A stretch of 64,000 nt of DNA from assembly GCA_023362775.1 (NCBI GenBank), contig JALMGJ010000011.1, positions 21,130,001-21,194,000 on the forward strand, in the 5' to 3' direction. The notes under the pieces are model-generated. The model did no database searches, was not told where the DNA came from, and saw nothing but the letters and a program-made list of their open reading frames with translations. Below are positions 1-13,300 of the stretch, one piece after another; positions within the stretch are counted from its first letter, which is position 1, and the number at the start of each line of letters is the position of its first letter. Position numbers and translations under genes: made by a program. Source of the stretch: Charina bottae. Taxonomy: Eukaryota; Chordata; Lepidosauria; Squamata; Charinaidae.

Positions 1-1392
1 TCCCCAAACGCCCATGAACATAAAGCAAATTAATAAGGTTGCTGTCCACAAACCCCCAGATCTCCTTAATGCTCTTTATCCTCCAACTTAACTTCCTTTT
101 TTCTAGGCAAGTATTTTACATGTCCAAGCAAAGCACCATTTTTATTTTCAAACAAAGCCTATGGGGCCTTGATACATTCTTGTAAATAAAGATGGTGCTT
201 TGCAACAAGCAAGCTTCTTATCTACGTTTTTAATGAATTTTTTTTCTGAAAAAACAAGTCAAATGTGGCGGAGGGACCTGCCAGGTCAGCAAGTAAGATA
301 TCTGTGGCTGCTTTAGTATTTCTGAGCATTATATTGTTTATCTCTGATCTAGATAGTAAGTTTGTGTATTCTCAGTTTGACCCCATAGCATATGATCTGA
401 AATTCAGAAAGGATCCTGGAGAAAAGTAGGAATCATTTTCTCATTGGTTAGCTCCCATATGGATATGGGGGATCCAGTTGTGTGAAACAGTGTAGATTTT
501 GGTATCCTTGGCAGGTGCACTGACTGCATGAAATTGGTGGAAAATAAAATATTCTGGTATATGAGAACAAGAGTAACTCTCTTGATTTTATGCAAACTGG
601 TTAGGCCTCAAGGAACAATCTAGGCCAGAGGGCCTCCAAAGAGTGTAGGGGGATTGTGATAAGACAGTGACATATATTGATTGGGCATGGACAAAACTGA
701 ATTTAAGCGGGACTGTCAAGTTTTCTGTATTCTTAAGGGTGCATTTTAAAAAGTAACATAGGTGCTTAAGCGGAGGCAGAAAACTGATTGGTGACCACCT
801 GCAAGCCCCTCACCACCTTTTGTCTAGGCACAAAAATTGGGGCTTGAAAGTTGGCTTGATCCAGAAAATTAATAGCCAAAAAAGATATTGTCTGTTTATG
901 CAGAGGATCATAGATCATTGTACTGTGCGCTGAGAATGCCAGAGAGTTTGAAAACATCATATTGCTCATGACATATACTTTCACTCAGCTTTTACCTCTG
1001 GCAACAAGTCTTGCAGATGTTTCTCTATCATTACATAAACTAGCAAAATCTATTTTATTGGACAGGGCCACAGAACAAAACAGAGATAAGATTCCTGATC
1101 CTGCCCTGCTCTCTTAAAAGTCGTGGTTTGTTCCTGGTCAATTTGACTTAATTATCAGAAGTGCAACCACCTTTGATGGTGATGGGGCTGTTGACCTCAA
1201 TGATCTCTGCCCCAGTTTTGCTCCAGGTGTAATAGGTGGGTCTTTTAGAAGTGGGGGTTCCCTACTCCACCCTTCAGAGATTGGGAGGGGACCTCAGGCA
1301 AACGATTACCATACTGGGGTTTCTTTCTTACCACTTTTCTTTCTTCTGTCTCCCCAACCGCCTGCCTTTTCCCCGGCATTGTCTTCTGCTAG
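1..1392. other. 5' flank or intron of ODAD1, no recognised gene
   Basis: No convincing coding exon, RNA gene or complete repeat was recognised here. The ODAD1 exon at 1393 begins in mid-codon after a good pyrimidine-rich tract and AG, so at least one further upstream coding exon must exist; it is either in this stretch and unrecognised or before the window. Confidence 0.5.
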
Positions 1393-4300
1393 CTGAAAGC
1401 GAGTTGGCCAAACTGCAGCGCCAGTTCCGCCTTTTAGAAGGAGACCGCCATGCTTACGCCTTGGAGTCTCGCGAAACCATCCGCAGACAGATGTATGTAT
1501 TTAATTGAACATCCTTGACCAATTCTTCATTTCTCAAAATGTGTTGTAAAACCTCTAGCATGGTTGGGGTGGGAGGAGGAGCTACATTTTTAAAACCTTT
1601 TTACACAGCAGTTCAAAAATTATAGTTTAATTGACCTCATCTTATATTGGGGGCAGTGCAAGAGGAATGAAGGTGATGTAGAAGAGGCTTCTCATGGTCT
1701 GTTACGTACTTTTTTAATGTCCCCGTTACGTCTATTCCGTTCTTCAAATGCATTGGACCTTATCTCCTCCTCTGGTCATGGGGTTGATTGGTGTCAACTT
1801 CAAAACATCTAGAAGTCATAATATGCCTAACTGAATAGATTTTGGAAATTATAGAAAATCTGCAAAATCTATTTTAATTGCTATTATTAGAAGCACCATT
1901 ACAAACAGTTTAACTTCCCTCAGATGTCCGTGTTGTTTGTTTCCAGCCTTAAACATTTTGGATTAGCTGAGTTCTTACCTTCTTATTTATCAGTCCTGCG
2001 TAAGTTCATACTTACTTAGCCTCATCTTTTTTTGGTTAGCGATGACACCCCACATGCATTCTTTGACTTCCATCTTTTGATCTCTCATTTCCAATTTTGG
2101 TTTTTGAAAGAGTCTGGTTATTAGACGCCTTACTGCAAGGAGAAGACTAAAAATTGAAACATTAAAAAAAATAGTGTCTTTTCCCTTTCCCTCTTCATAT
2201 GCTGACCCAGATGTTGACATAATACTGATGCACATGACAACCGTTATGCTCCTAGCAACATAAAATTGACAATTGTGAATGCATATGAGTTGCTTTTATT
2301 TAATATATGTGGCCATGTGGCTCACCCCAAACTCTGCTATATAAATGTACATCCATTTTGTAGGGATAATTGGTGTCTACAATTATGTATGCTTGCTGAA
2401 TTGTTCAGTTTTAATCAAGGATTTTACCCAGCTTCATCCTATCCCTTTAATCCAGTGCATTCCCACAGAATCCAGAATTCCTAGTTCCTTTCCTCTGCTG
2501 ATCTAAACTACTTATTTTGCCTGCTATTAGGAGATCTTCAATTCCTGGCTTTCTATCCAGGCATACAAAAATTATACACCCTTTAAGGGAATCATGTATT
2601 CTTCATTTCCCCTGCTTATTTTACAGTGACAAGTCGTGTATCAACCCAACAATCATATCTGCCCCAAACAATTATGCTCACGGATTTCTTAATCTGTGTT
2701 AGAGTGGATTGTCTAAGCCTGATCTCTCTTAAATGTACATTCTGCCCCAATCTCCATCTACCCATCTTTCCCCAATCACAGTTTGTGAAATCCATGTTCA
2801 GCTGCAAATTCCTAGCCCTCTGATCTTTCCTTGCCCTGTGCCACAAACTCTCCTAAACTGGCGCTGCCACCAATCCCAACCAGAACTCACCATCGTCACG
2901 GCCATGAAGCTCCCAGACACGCCCACCTGGCTGCATCTCGTCGTGTTATCTTACCACCTCTGAAAACCTCCACCCCATTTTTCTTGGACAGGGTTGAGGT
3001 CAAGCGCCTAGAGAAAGAGAATGAAGACCTGCGATACAAGCAGGCTGTGGTTCAGGGCCAGGCCAACCAGAAGAAAGAAAAAGTCAAAAGCGACACTCTC
3101 CGGTCCTTGCTGACTCAACGGGATGAAGTGAAGGAACAAATAATTAAAGAAAAAAAGCAGATGGCTCGGCTTGATCAGGAGGTATAGAGAGACAGGAGAA
3201 GAACCAAAACTTACTTTTCTAAAAGGGAAGTAGTGTCTAATGGGATGAAGCCGCAGGTTGGAGAGCTAGGATTCTGGGGCCTTAGGAAGGTGATATGGTT
3301 GTAATATGAAAGAACAAGAGATACTGACGGGCATGTACTGATACAAGGTCTTAGAGGCAGTATGGAAACATCTAAGGCAGCCATCCCCCACTTAGCATCC
3401 ACTAGATGTATTGGGATTTCAATTCTTAAAATACCCAGCCCTTTGGTCACATTGCTGAGAATTCTAGCAGTTACAGTCCTCATACATAGGGCAAAAGCTG
3501 ACCTAAGAGAATACTGTCTTTTTTCTTCCAGTTGTCTCTTTCACATCCAGGCAAAGAGAACTTGGAAATTGGTGCAAGAGAAACTGAAAGAAGATTTAGA
3601 CTTTCTGGGTTAAATATAGGGATGAAGAATGCGTCAAGAGTTGGCATTTAGAGCCCCCGAGTCAAATGTTAGAGCAAAGGAGCTGAGAGAACATGGATTT
3701 CTCAGAATATTAACTTTCTTGGGTCTGAAACTAACCTGCATTTCACCTCCATTAGCTAATTTCCTTTCCTGTTGTTAATAGATCCAAACCTGGGAGAACC
3801 GTTTGGCTGACCGCAAGCAGGCGGTGGGCAGTGACGCCCTGATCCAGGAACAGAGAGCCCATTTGCAAAGAAGGATACAGACAGTAGAAAACCAACTAGA
3901 TAAGGTAAAAATGGTCAGGAATACCCAGAGTTGATGCCAGAACTTGTGGGTGGTCTACACTCTCTTCCCTCTGCTCCCTGTTTCCAGATCTCCACCGAAT
4001 TCAGTTCTCAACTCGTCTTGAATTCACAACTACGTGAGGATCTAGAAATTCTCCGATCTGGACATGATCGCTTTGAACAGCAGTATAAAGATTTAGAGAA
4101 GGTAGAGTCAATTTAGGAGAAAACTGGGAAGAATTGTTGGGATTCTTGGCTAACAGAGTTTCAGAGGAAGACTGGAGTCATGATATAAGATAATGAGGTT
4201 CTGTTACAGAATTCTGGGATTCGGTTGCCTAGCAAAAACTTTTGCCCAGAATGGAAAGGTGTGATTGGCTATTGGGTATTTTAAAACTGAGGTACCTTAT

Positions 4301-7300
4301 TGGCTAAGAAGAAATCATGGGCTTTAACAATGCATTTTGGAAAGTTATTTTTAGTTATAAAGCTGAGAACATAATTGGATGACAAGATTCTGATGCTTTA
4401 AGTTGTATTGGGTTCTGTAAACATTTGTTGTAAAAAGAATTATCCAGAAAATTCCAACCCTGTCAAAATCACAAGCTAACCATTGTTTGGTCACCCACTT
4501 TTTGTAGAGTTTCCAAAATGTGAGCTGTTGCATGTGTATGCAATTAGATGGTGAGGATTACCTTGTTTTATTTGTTAATAAAAAATTAACAAATTTCGGA
4601 TTACTTCATTGTTGACGATAACCTGATTTCCTGAATTGTTCCATGGAAGTAGAGCCTGCAGCTTTTGATGCCATTGCAGATTTCCCAAATACACGTATAG
4701 GATAATTTATGCTTGTGGAATTACACCCTAAAGGATAATAATCAAGCCCAATTTCATTCTTGAGGTTTATCAGGGTTTAGGGAGAAGAGAATTAGGAAGA
4801 AAAATGTGTAAATAGACTTGCTGCTAAGTTGTAGGTGAGGATGGTTTGGAGAGAAGGAAAGTACAGTCGGCTGGGCTTCAAAACGGGCATGGGACTTTTA
4901 TAAAGAATGGTGAGGTTGTGTTGCAACAAAGAGGATTTCTTTCTCTGTGTGTCTCTCTCAGGAGCTGCTGGATACTCGTAACACCATAGTCACTGTCATC
5001 AGCACATCCTCTGCAGCTTATGATGCAAGGTTAGAGGAAAGTGATGCTCATGCATTGTGGGGAACATGTCCCTGGATCCAGATGTTGTCCTATATTGCAA
5101 AAATCTTTTACTTCCCACTAGTTGATGACTGCTGCTTCAATGTCATGCTGCCTCCCCTATTATTTATTTATTTATTTATTTAATTTTTCAAATTTATATG
5201 GCTTCCCATCTCACATGAAGTGACTCTGGGCGGCGTACAATAAAACCAGGAATTAAAACATTTTACAAACCCATTAAAACAATAAGAATAGATAAAATGA
5301 GACCCACGAGAGGGAAGGTGTAACTTACAATACAACCAGCGTGCAGGCTCCCTATTATCAAGGGATCCCCAGGCTTGCTGTAAAAACCACATTTTGAGGG
5401 CTTTCCGGGAGGCTAACCTCACCTCAGGAGGGATGATGTTCCAGAGGGTGGGTGTCATGGCCGAAAATGCGCGCCTCCTAGGTCCGGTCAGATGAACTCT
5501 TCTGCGGACAGGACCCGCAGCATGCTTGTCCTGCCGGACCTGATGGGATGGGTAGATGTAATCGGGAAGAGGCGATCCCACAGATAACCCGGCCCCATGC
5601 CGTGTAGGGCTTTAAAGGTCAAAACCAACACTTTGAATTAGACCTGAAAGCAAACTGGCAGCCAAATTAGCTCACGGAGCAGAGGTGTAACGTGTATCCA
5701 TCTAGGGCAGTGTTTCTCAACCTCAGGAAATTTAAGATGGGTGGACTTCAACTCCCAGAATTCCCCCAGCCAGCATGGGGAAAACTTTCAGCTTGCTGAA
5801 TAAAGTTTATTTCACTGGGATTAGGGGTTCCGTTCCCTACCCCCATCCCTTTTTTTTTTCCAAATCAAGCAGTGTACTATCTATTCCAAGTTTTCACTTG
5901 ATCTATCTGGAAGGCCTCAGGCTGGATAAGACGGGATTCAAACTTAGCAGAAATTATTTTAATTAGAGATGCCAGGGATTCAGCATGCCCTCTGTCCATT
6001 GTGATAAAGTTGCTGGGCTAAAGTTGGATGAAGCCTTCTGGCCCACAGGTGCCTTCAAGCTTCTTTGCAAAATGGGAATAGTCTGTGCTCTGACCTTATG
6101 ACGAGGTTAGGAACTGGGATTCTTGGTTCTGTCCATCTCTGAAATCTTGCCCTTATTTCTTATTTGGGATAAATGTAGAGATGAAGCTCATTCCCGTTTG
6201 GGCCAGCTGCGGGACAAAGCAGAGAAGGATTTAAAGCAGTATTTATCTGAGATGAAAGAATTGGAACGCTTCCTAGAGAATGACCGGCGCGTGTCTGAAT
6301 TCATCAACATCAAGCTGCAGGAAAGGACGTTAACTGAAGAAGCACTGAAAGCCAAGGCAAAGAAACGTGTGTATTTATTGGGTATATGATTGGCTAGTGT
6401 GCTTCCACCTTTAGCAGGGGAAGGTGTCTTCCAACTTGTAGAAAGGAACCTTTGAGCTAGACTCCTTGCTTCTCCAGGAGAAATGTGTTGACTTAAAAGC
6501 CAACGGTTCTGGCAGTCAATCTTCTATCCCTATCTTCTGGGTAACTCTCCCTGTTAAGTTATTGAGGCAAGCCATTACCAGTTATTTCCTCAAAGACTTT
6601 GTACTTCTGGTAAAGGGGGCTGTAAAAGAAGGGCACTTGATTGTCATAAGAGTTTTAGGCAGTTTATCTCTCTGTTTTTAATGCGCATATGGGTAAAAAC
6701 AGTGCAGCGAGAACAAGATGCAGGCTTCGTTCACTTGTATAGATACAGGAAGTTTATTTAGGAAATGGACAAAGGCCTCTTCTAAGATGGTGCTTGGAAA
6801 CAACGTAAGAATTGTTTAAAATCAGTGTTCTGTTGTTTGATGAATTGGGAAGGCCCTTTGATCAGCTTCGGCTGGTTTGTATACGGTTGCTGGTTCACAA
6901 ATTGCAGTGGTTCTGGGTGGGAATAGCTTGGCTCCAGTGATCTGTTCTCCGATAGCCTCATGACTGGGTTACTGTAATGCAGTGGTGCACAACGGGGACC
7001 CTCTGAGAGACTGCCAGAAGTTATTATCTAAGTTGGAAGTTGCACTGAAGGAGATTTAGCACATGAATTGTTACTGGAAGAACCGGGGCTCCTTTCTTTC
7101 ATTTTTCTCTCAACAGAGGAAGACCGCAGACGGAAAGACAGTGAAGAAGAGTTGCTTGAATCTTACACCAGTGCCTTTGGTAAACTCCTGCAGCTCACTG
7201 GATCAAAAAATCTGAATATGGCACTGGATACATTTATTAAAGGTGATGTATGTGAATGGCAGTTACTGTGGAGAAAGGATCATCTTGCGCTAGACACTGT

Positions 7301-10300
7301 TCACTGCCTGGGCCCACCTGGCTCAGTAAGAGCCCACCGGACTGGGATATTTGGGAGCCTCTCCCCCTCCAATGCCCCTTGGGTATTTGGGCCCTGACTA
7401 TTAAGGGATGGGCTGCTATACTGTTTTTCCTTCCCTCTATAGAGAGGGAACGGAATTTTGCTCAGTTCAACTACGTCAATGAGCAAAACAGCCAGAAGGA
7501 CCGCCTATGGGAAGAAATTCATGAGGTGAGTGGAAGAGATCACTTTTCTTTTTCTTTTTCTTTTTCTTTTTCTTTTTCTTTTTCTTTTTCTTTTTCTTTT
7601 TCTTTTTCTTTTTCTTTTTCTTTTTCTTTTTCTTTTTCTTTTTCTTTTTCTTTTTCTTTTTCTTTTTCTTTTTCTTTTTCTTTTTTTTCTTCTCGATTTT
7701 TTCTTCATTTTTGAGAAGGGCAGTATGGGGACTGCCTCTGTGGCTTTCCCAACCGCTGAACTGAAGTGCTATCCACCCATCCTTGAATTAGCAGAAAGCT
7801 ATAGGTGCCTATATGCATACGAACATACCATGCTATTCCCTGTCGGGGGATGCAGCATTATGTAACATGCAGGGAAGGAGTGAGAAGTAATGGGCAACAG
7901 AGGTTAAAGGTAGGAGACGAGGAAAAAAGGCAACACCAAGTACTGAGAATGGAAGTGGGAAGGGTATGCAGGATGTGGAGGCATCCGATAATGAAACTGC
8001 AAATATTTATTTCTTTATTAATGAGACTTTGTTCTACCTCCATCATACCCAATTCTAAGCAGTCAAAATACAGGAAGAAATATGTCAAGTGACGTGACTC
8101 AGCAATTCCGCTGTCTATACAAATGTACAGAGTTTGGGGAACAAATTGAAAGAACTGGAAGTATTAATGCAAATAATTAGATAGAAGGGATTATTAAAAC
8201 CTGGTAGGATGAAACTCATGAGGAGAATGCAATGTTTGAAGGATCCAACTTCCTCAAAAGAAATTGGCCAGAGGGGGAAGGGTAGCATTATACATGAAGG
8301 TGGTGCATACAGTATATATAGATGGAGATGCAGGAATTTGAACATGGGGCGCAGTCGGGTATTTGTATAAGAATACAAGGCAGAGGAAACAACAGAGATA
8401 TTAATTAATATGAAGGTGTGCCATAGACTACCAAACCAGGCAATAGATCTGTGTAATTTCCTCCTGGACCAGATAACAGAACTTCCAGAGAGGAGGAGTG
8501 GTAATAATAGGAGACTTTAATTTCCCAGACCTCTGTTGGAAAACTAATTTGGTCAAGATTTCAAGGTCCCCAAATTTCCGTAGGGATCTTGCTGACAGCT
8601 TCATTTTCCAGAAGGGTGAAAAGCATCAGCTCTCCTAAATCTGTTCCTAATCAGTAGGGAAGAGCTGGATGAAGAGGTAAATACACTAGGAACTTTGAGA
8701 GGAAGTGACTGTGTCATCTTGGGTTTCAAGATACTAGAGAAAGAATAATTAGATATTATTCTATATGCACACTGGATTTCAGGAGAGCTAATTTCAGCAA
8801 GCTTATAGAAGTTCTAGGTAGGTTCCCTTGGACAGAACTAGTCAATTTGAAGAAAGCACAAGAGCATTTGGAACAGTCTTGTTTCAGACTGAGCACACGT
8901 CTGCTTGGCTTACAAGGAGTTACTGGTGAGTAGCAAGCAGTCCGATACAAGGCAGGCAGGGAGTCAACTGTGCAAGCACATGCATGCCTCAGAAAAGGCC
9001 CAGAAGAATGAGGTCTTGCTTGAGAGTTCAGTCCAGAAGCAGATGGAGTATGGGTTCAGAGAAGCAGACGTAGTCGACAAGAGTCCAAGGGTTAAACATC
9101 AAGAAGGTTAGTCAACCAGTCTGTATAGAAGAGCCAAGAGTCAGGTAGCAAAGTAGGAAGCAAGGACAGAGGAACACAGGTCAAGGTTCCAAACTGGAGC
9201 CTTGTTTCAAACTGGTTCCAAACGAAGGGCCAGCTGCTGCTCTTACCTAGGCCAGATGCAGTGGGGTTCAGGTACTGGCATTGGTGTGCTTGATTCCCAA
9301 GGAGCCAAGTAGAGTGCCTCTGCTTGGTTCTCCAAAGCTGCTGATGCATCCTAGGCCTAGGTGCTCTCCTGCACCTTCTCCTGCTGATTTTTTGCTGAGT
9401 CAGCCACTGGGGGCTGATTGCCTGCTGACCCCTGAGGCTGGCAACTCAATGGGTCAGGCCCCTCAAGCTCAGCCTCTGACTCCAAGGAAACCAAGCCCAT
9501 AAAAGGAACTTCTCAAAAAGAAGTCCAGTCGTGCATCATGCCGATGAGAGAAAATAACTCTGGATGCATAGGGAGCTTTTGACTGAGCTGTGAGTTAAAA
9601 GGGACGTGTATAGGAATGGAAGATGGGTGCAGTCGCTAAGGAGGAAGTATTTAATATCTGCAGAACGAAGGGGGGCTAAAGCAGAAAGGAGTTTAGGCTT
9701 GCATAGGAAACTAAAACAACAGAAACGGCCTTTCTTGCCTTTATCAGTAAAAGGAAAGGGAGGGGGGATCTGCTGTCTGGTGAGGATGGAATGACAGTAA
9801 CAGGTGACAGGGAGAGGACAGAGTTTCTTAGCCCTACTTTGCTTAGTTTTCTCCCCAAAACAGAACTGTGTTCAAATGGAACTAAGCAGAACAATTGACT
9901 AAAGACGGGAGTGGCATGCCAAGGTAAGTAAAGAGATGGTTAGGGAGTACCTGGCTACCATGGATATATTAAGTCTCCCAGAACATATCAATGCTATCTA
10001 GAAGTCTGAAACCTAAATATCTCGGGTCCTTTTCCTGTGATTTTTGAGAACTCATGGAGGATGGCTGCAGTGCCAAAGGACTGGAGAAGTGCAAATATTC
10101 ATATCTTCAAAAGGAGGTGAAAAAGAGCACCTGACAGGTCAGCTTGACCTTGATGCCAGGCAAGATCCTGCAACAGATTATTAAGCATTCAATTTCTGAG
10201 CATTTAGAAAAGAACACGCTGCCTGGCAGGAACCAGCATGGGCCTAAAAACAACAAATCTTGCCAAACTGACCTGATCTTCTGTTACAATAGAGTGGTCA

Positions 10301-13300
10301 GGTTAGTCGACTATGGGAATACTGCGGACACAGTGTACATTGACTTCAGCCAAGCATTCTCTCATGAGGTTCTGGTAGAGAAGATGGCAACGTGTGGGCT
10401 GGGCTATGCTGTTGTTCGAAGGATGCAGAGATAATGGGACACTCCATTATGGCTGGAACAATCACAGCCATAAGTCTATATCACAGGCTGGAGGGAAGTA
10501 GTGCCTGGAGTACCATTCTAGGCTTTGCACTGTTCAACATATTTATAAATGACTTGGATGAGGAGTTAGCAAATACGATTGTCAGTCTGTAGATGTGACA
10601 AAGATGGGGGATAGCAGACACCTTAGAGGACAGTATCAGGATTCAGAAGGATTTTAATTAACAGCATTAATTAGAGAACATTCGGTTACTGGATTTATAT
10701 CTGTTTGGCAACCACTTCTAGCGTACTTGCTTGTGGTAGAAAAAAATAATGTTTTGATTTTGGGTTTTAATAATTAATTGGTTTATTTTAATAGAAATAA
10801 TGTTACTATGGTTTAATTAATCGTAAGAGATTATATTTGTAAACTTACCTATATCTGTATTGGAGAAAGTCGGAAGTCACTTTTCCGTCTTTGTTTTCTG
10901 TCTATTTGCACTTTATGTTTTTTCTTTTTTCTTTAATTCTATTTTCTTCCTTTTCTGTATTTTCTATTTTGTATTTTAGTTATACTCTGAAAATCAATAA
11001 AGTTGTTTTTAAAAAAAAGGATTCAGAAAGATTTTAACAAGTTGGAAGATTGTTGAAATTCATCTTGCTGGGTTTTGCCCCAAAATAAAAGCAAAATCTT
11101 GCATCTAGATAGGACAAATCAAAGGCACATGAATAGGGTGAGGGAAGCCATACTAGGCAGTTGTACATGTGAAAAGGATATGGGTGTCTTAGTGGATCAC
11201 AAGCTGAACATGAGCCAACAGTGTGATGTCACTGGGGAAAAAAAGGGGTGGGGGAAATGCCGTCCTAGGCTGCATCAACAAAAGTACACTGTCAAGATCA
11301 AGAGAACTCTGTATTCTGCATCAGGTCTAGAATATTTTAGGAAGCACATTGACATGCTGGAGCATGTGAATGCAAGATGGCGAGGGACCTGGAAGGAGCA
11401 ACAGGAACGGTTGGAAACATTGGCTGTCGTTAGCCCGGAGAAGAGAAAACTCTGGGGAGGGCTGATAGCTACAGTATCTTCAAATATCTGTACAGCTGTC
11501 CTGTAGATGGCAGGGAAGAATTGCTCAGAATTGTTTCAGAAGTCCGGAAAGAAACAAGTTTAAATGATAAGGAGATTTCAGTGGGACATCAGAAAACACT
11601 TTCTGACAGTAAGAGATGTTCAGCAGTGGAACAGGCTGCCTTGGAGATGGTGTTGAAACAGAGGCTGCTGGCTGGCCATCTGTTGGGAATGCTATAGTAG
11701 TGGATTCCTGCACAAGGCAGGCGGGGGGGGGGCTGGCATAGATGATCTCTGATTGGTAAAAATAGGAAGCTCCTTCCATCCTTATCCTGCTCTTCCAGCT
11801 TTGCCATGAGATCCAGGAGATTCAAAAGCGGAACAGTCAAAGGGAGGCCCAGCAGCTGTTGCAGCTCCAAGAAACAGAAGACCGACAGGAGGAGACGGTG
11901 AAACAGGCCAATCAGGCTGAGCAGAGTCTGAAAAAGCATCTCAAGATTTGGGAGCAGCTTAAAAGTGGTGAGTGAGGAGGGGAGAAAAAGAAGGGGTTGC
12001 TTACTAGCGGTTGTGTTAAGTAAATCTGGATAACAATGAACAAGGTTTTCTATGAAACCTTGCAAGCTGGGAACCTGCTCTCGTCTCATAATGAAAGCTA
12101 TTTAAAAAAATTACTCCAAGAATGCAATACCTTTTGGGACTATTGCACCTATTTAGACTTTTCCCAGGATGGGCATAGCCAACCATAGAATGCCAGATTA
12201 CCAGTTAAGTTACCAGAAGCCAAACTGGTGCTACAGCTCCTCCCCATCCCATCTGGTACCCCAGTAGGGTGCCCCCTACTACTCTTGTTTCCCTTGCGTA
12301 TTTATAATTATAAATTATAATTATAGCACCCTTCTTTGGTTAGTGGGCAGGGGAATTGAAGGGCATAGTGGCAAAAAGAGAGGGCCCCCCCCCCTCTCCC
12401 AAATGTGAAAACCTGGACCTACCTAGTGGATCTGATGGCCAGTGCCTTCAGGCAAAATAAAAGAATACTTTTTTTCAACACCACACACGTATGCGACTTG
12501 TAACTTTGGCGGGAGGCAGATGGGCCTTTAAAAGGGTTGTGTCACTTTGTGTCACCAGGGGTGTCACTTCTTTTCAATCTTCCTTTGTCTGGGAAGACCG
12601 ACCATCCATCCATCCGTCCGTCACCCAACTGCTAGTCAGAAGAGGGGAGAAGAGCTATCCCATGGAAATTTGTGTTGGAAGCAAGTTCCACAGAGCTGCA
12701 GAGCAGAGCTGATGACTATCAGTTGCTCTTATCTCCTAGGGCAGAGGGAAGCTGCTCCTAGTGCTGTAGATCTCTAGCTTCTTTCTGAAGGACATGGAAA
12801 TTATTGGCAAGTGTCAGGACTCACCTTCCTTTTTCCCCCCCTCTCAAAGCCATTGAGTCTCTCTTCTGGAAACTGCAGTGTGACCATTCCACGCTGGAAA
12901 AGGTGCTGGGGGGGACGACGACTGCTCAGGATGAGAACGTTGCCATTTACCTGAGCAGGATTGAACAGAAGGTTAATGAGCTGCTCACAATATATTCCTA
13001 CCAGACGGCTGAGGTACGCAGGCAACAACAAGGCTGGAGATGGGCCCACAGAGGCCCAGTATAATGTCCCTATTAGTTCTCACTTTCCCACTATAGGAAC
13101 TATTGCTATTTGGACACTATACAATGGGATTTACACTGGTTGACAGTGTAAAACTCTGTTTGCTTTACCTAGCTCATCCCCAGCTTTTTAGTAGTTTATG
13201 ATTATATATATTTTAAATGTATTTCTGCAAATATGAGAGGTAGAAACTTTTAAAATAAACCCAAAATTTTAATAATAGTGGCAACCCATTTAGTGCTGAT

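Noticed and set aside
7256..7865. Long Phe/Ser and Phe/Leu open frames
   Set aside because: They are translations of the (TTTTTC)n microsatellite.
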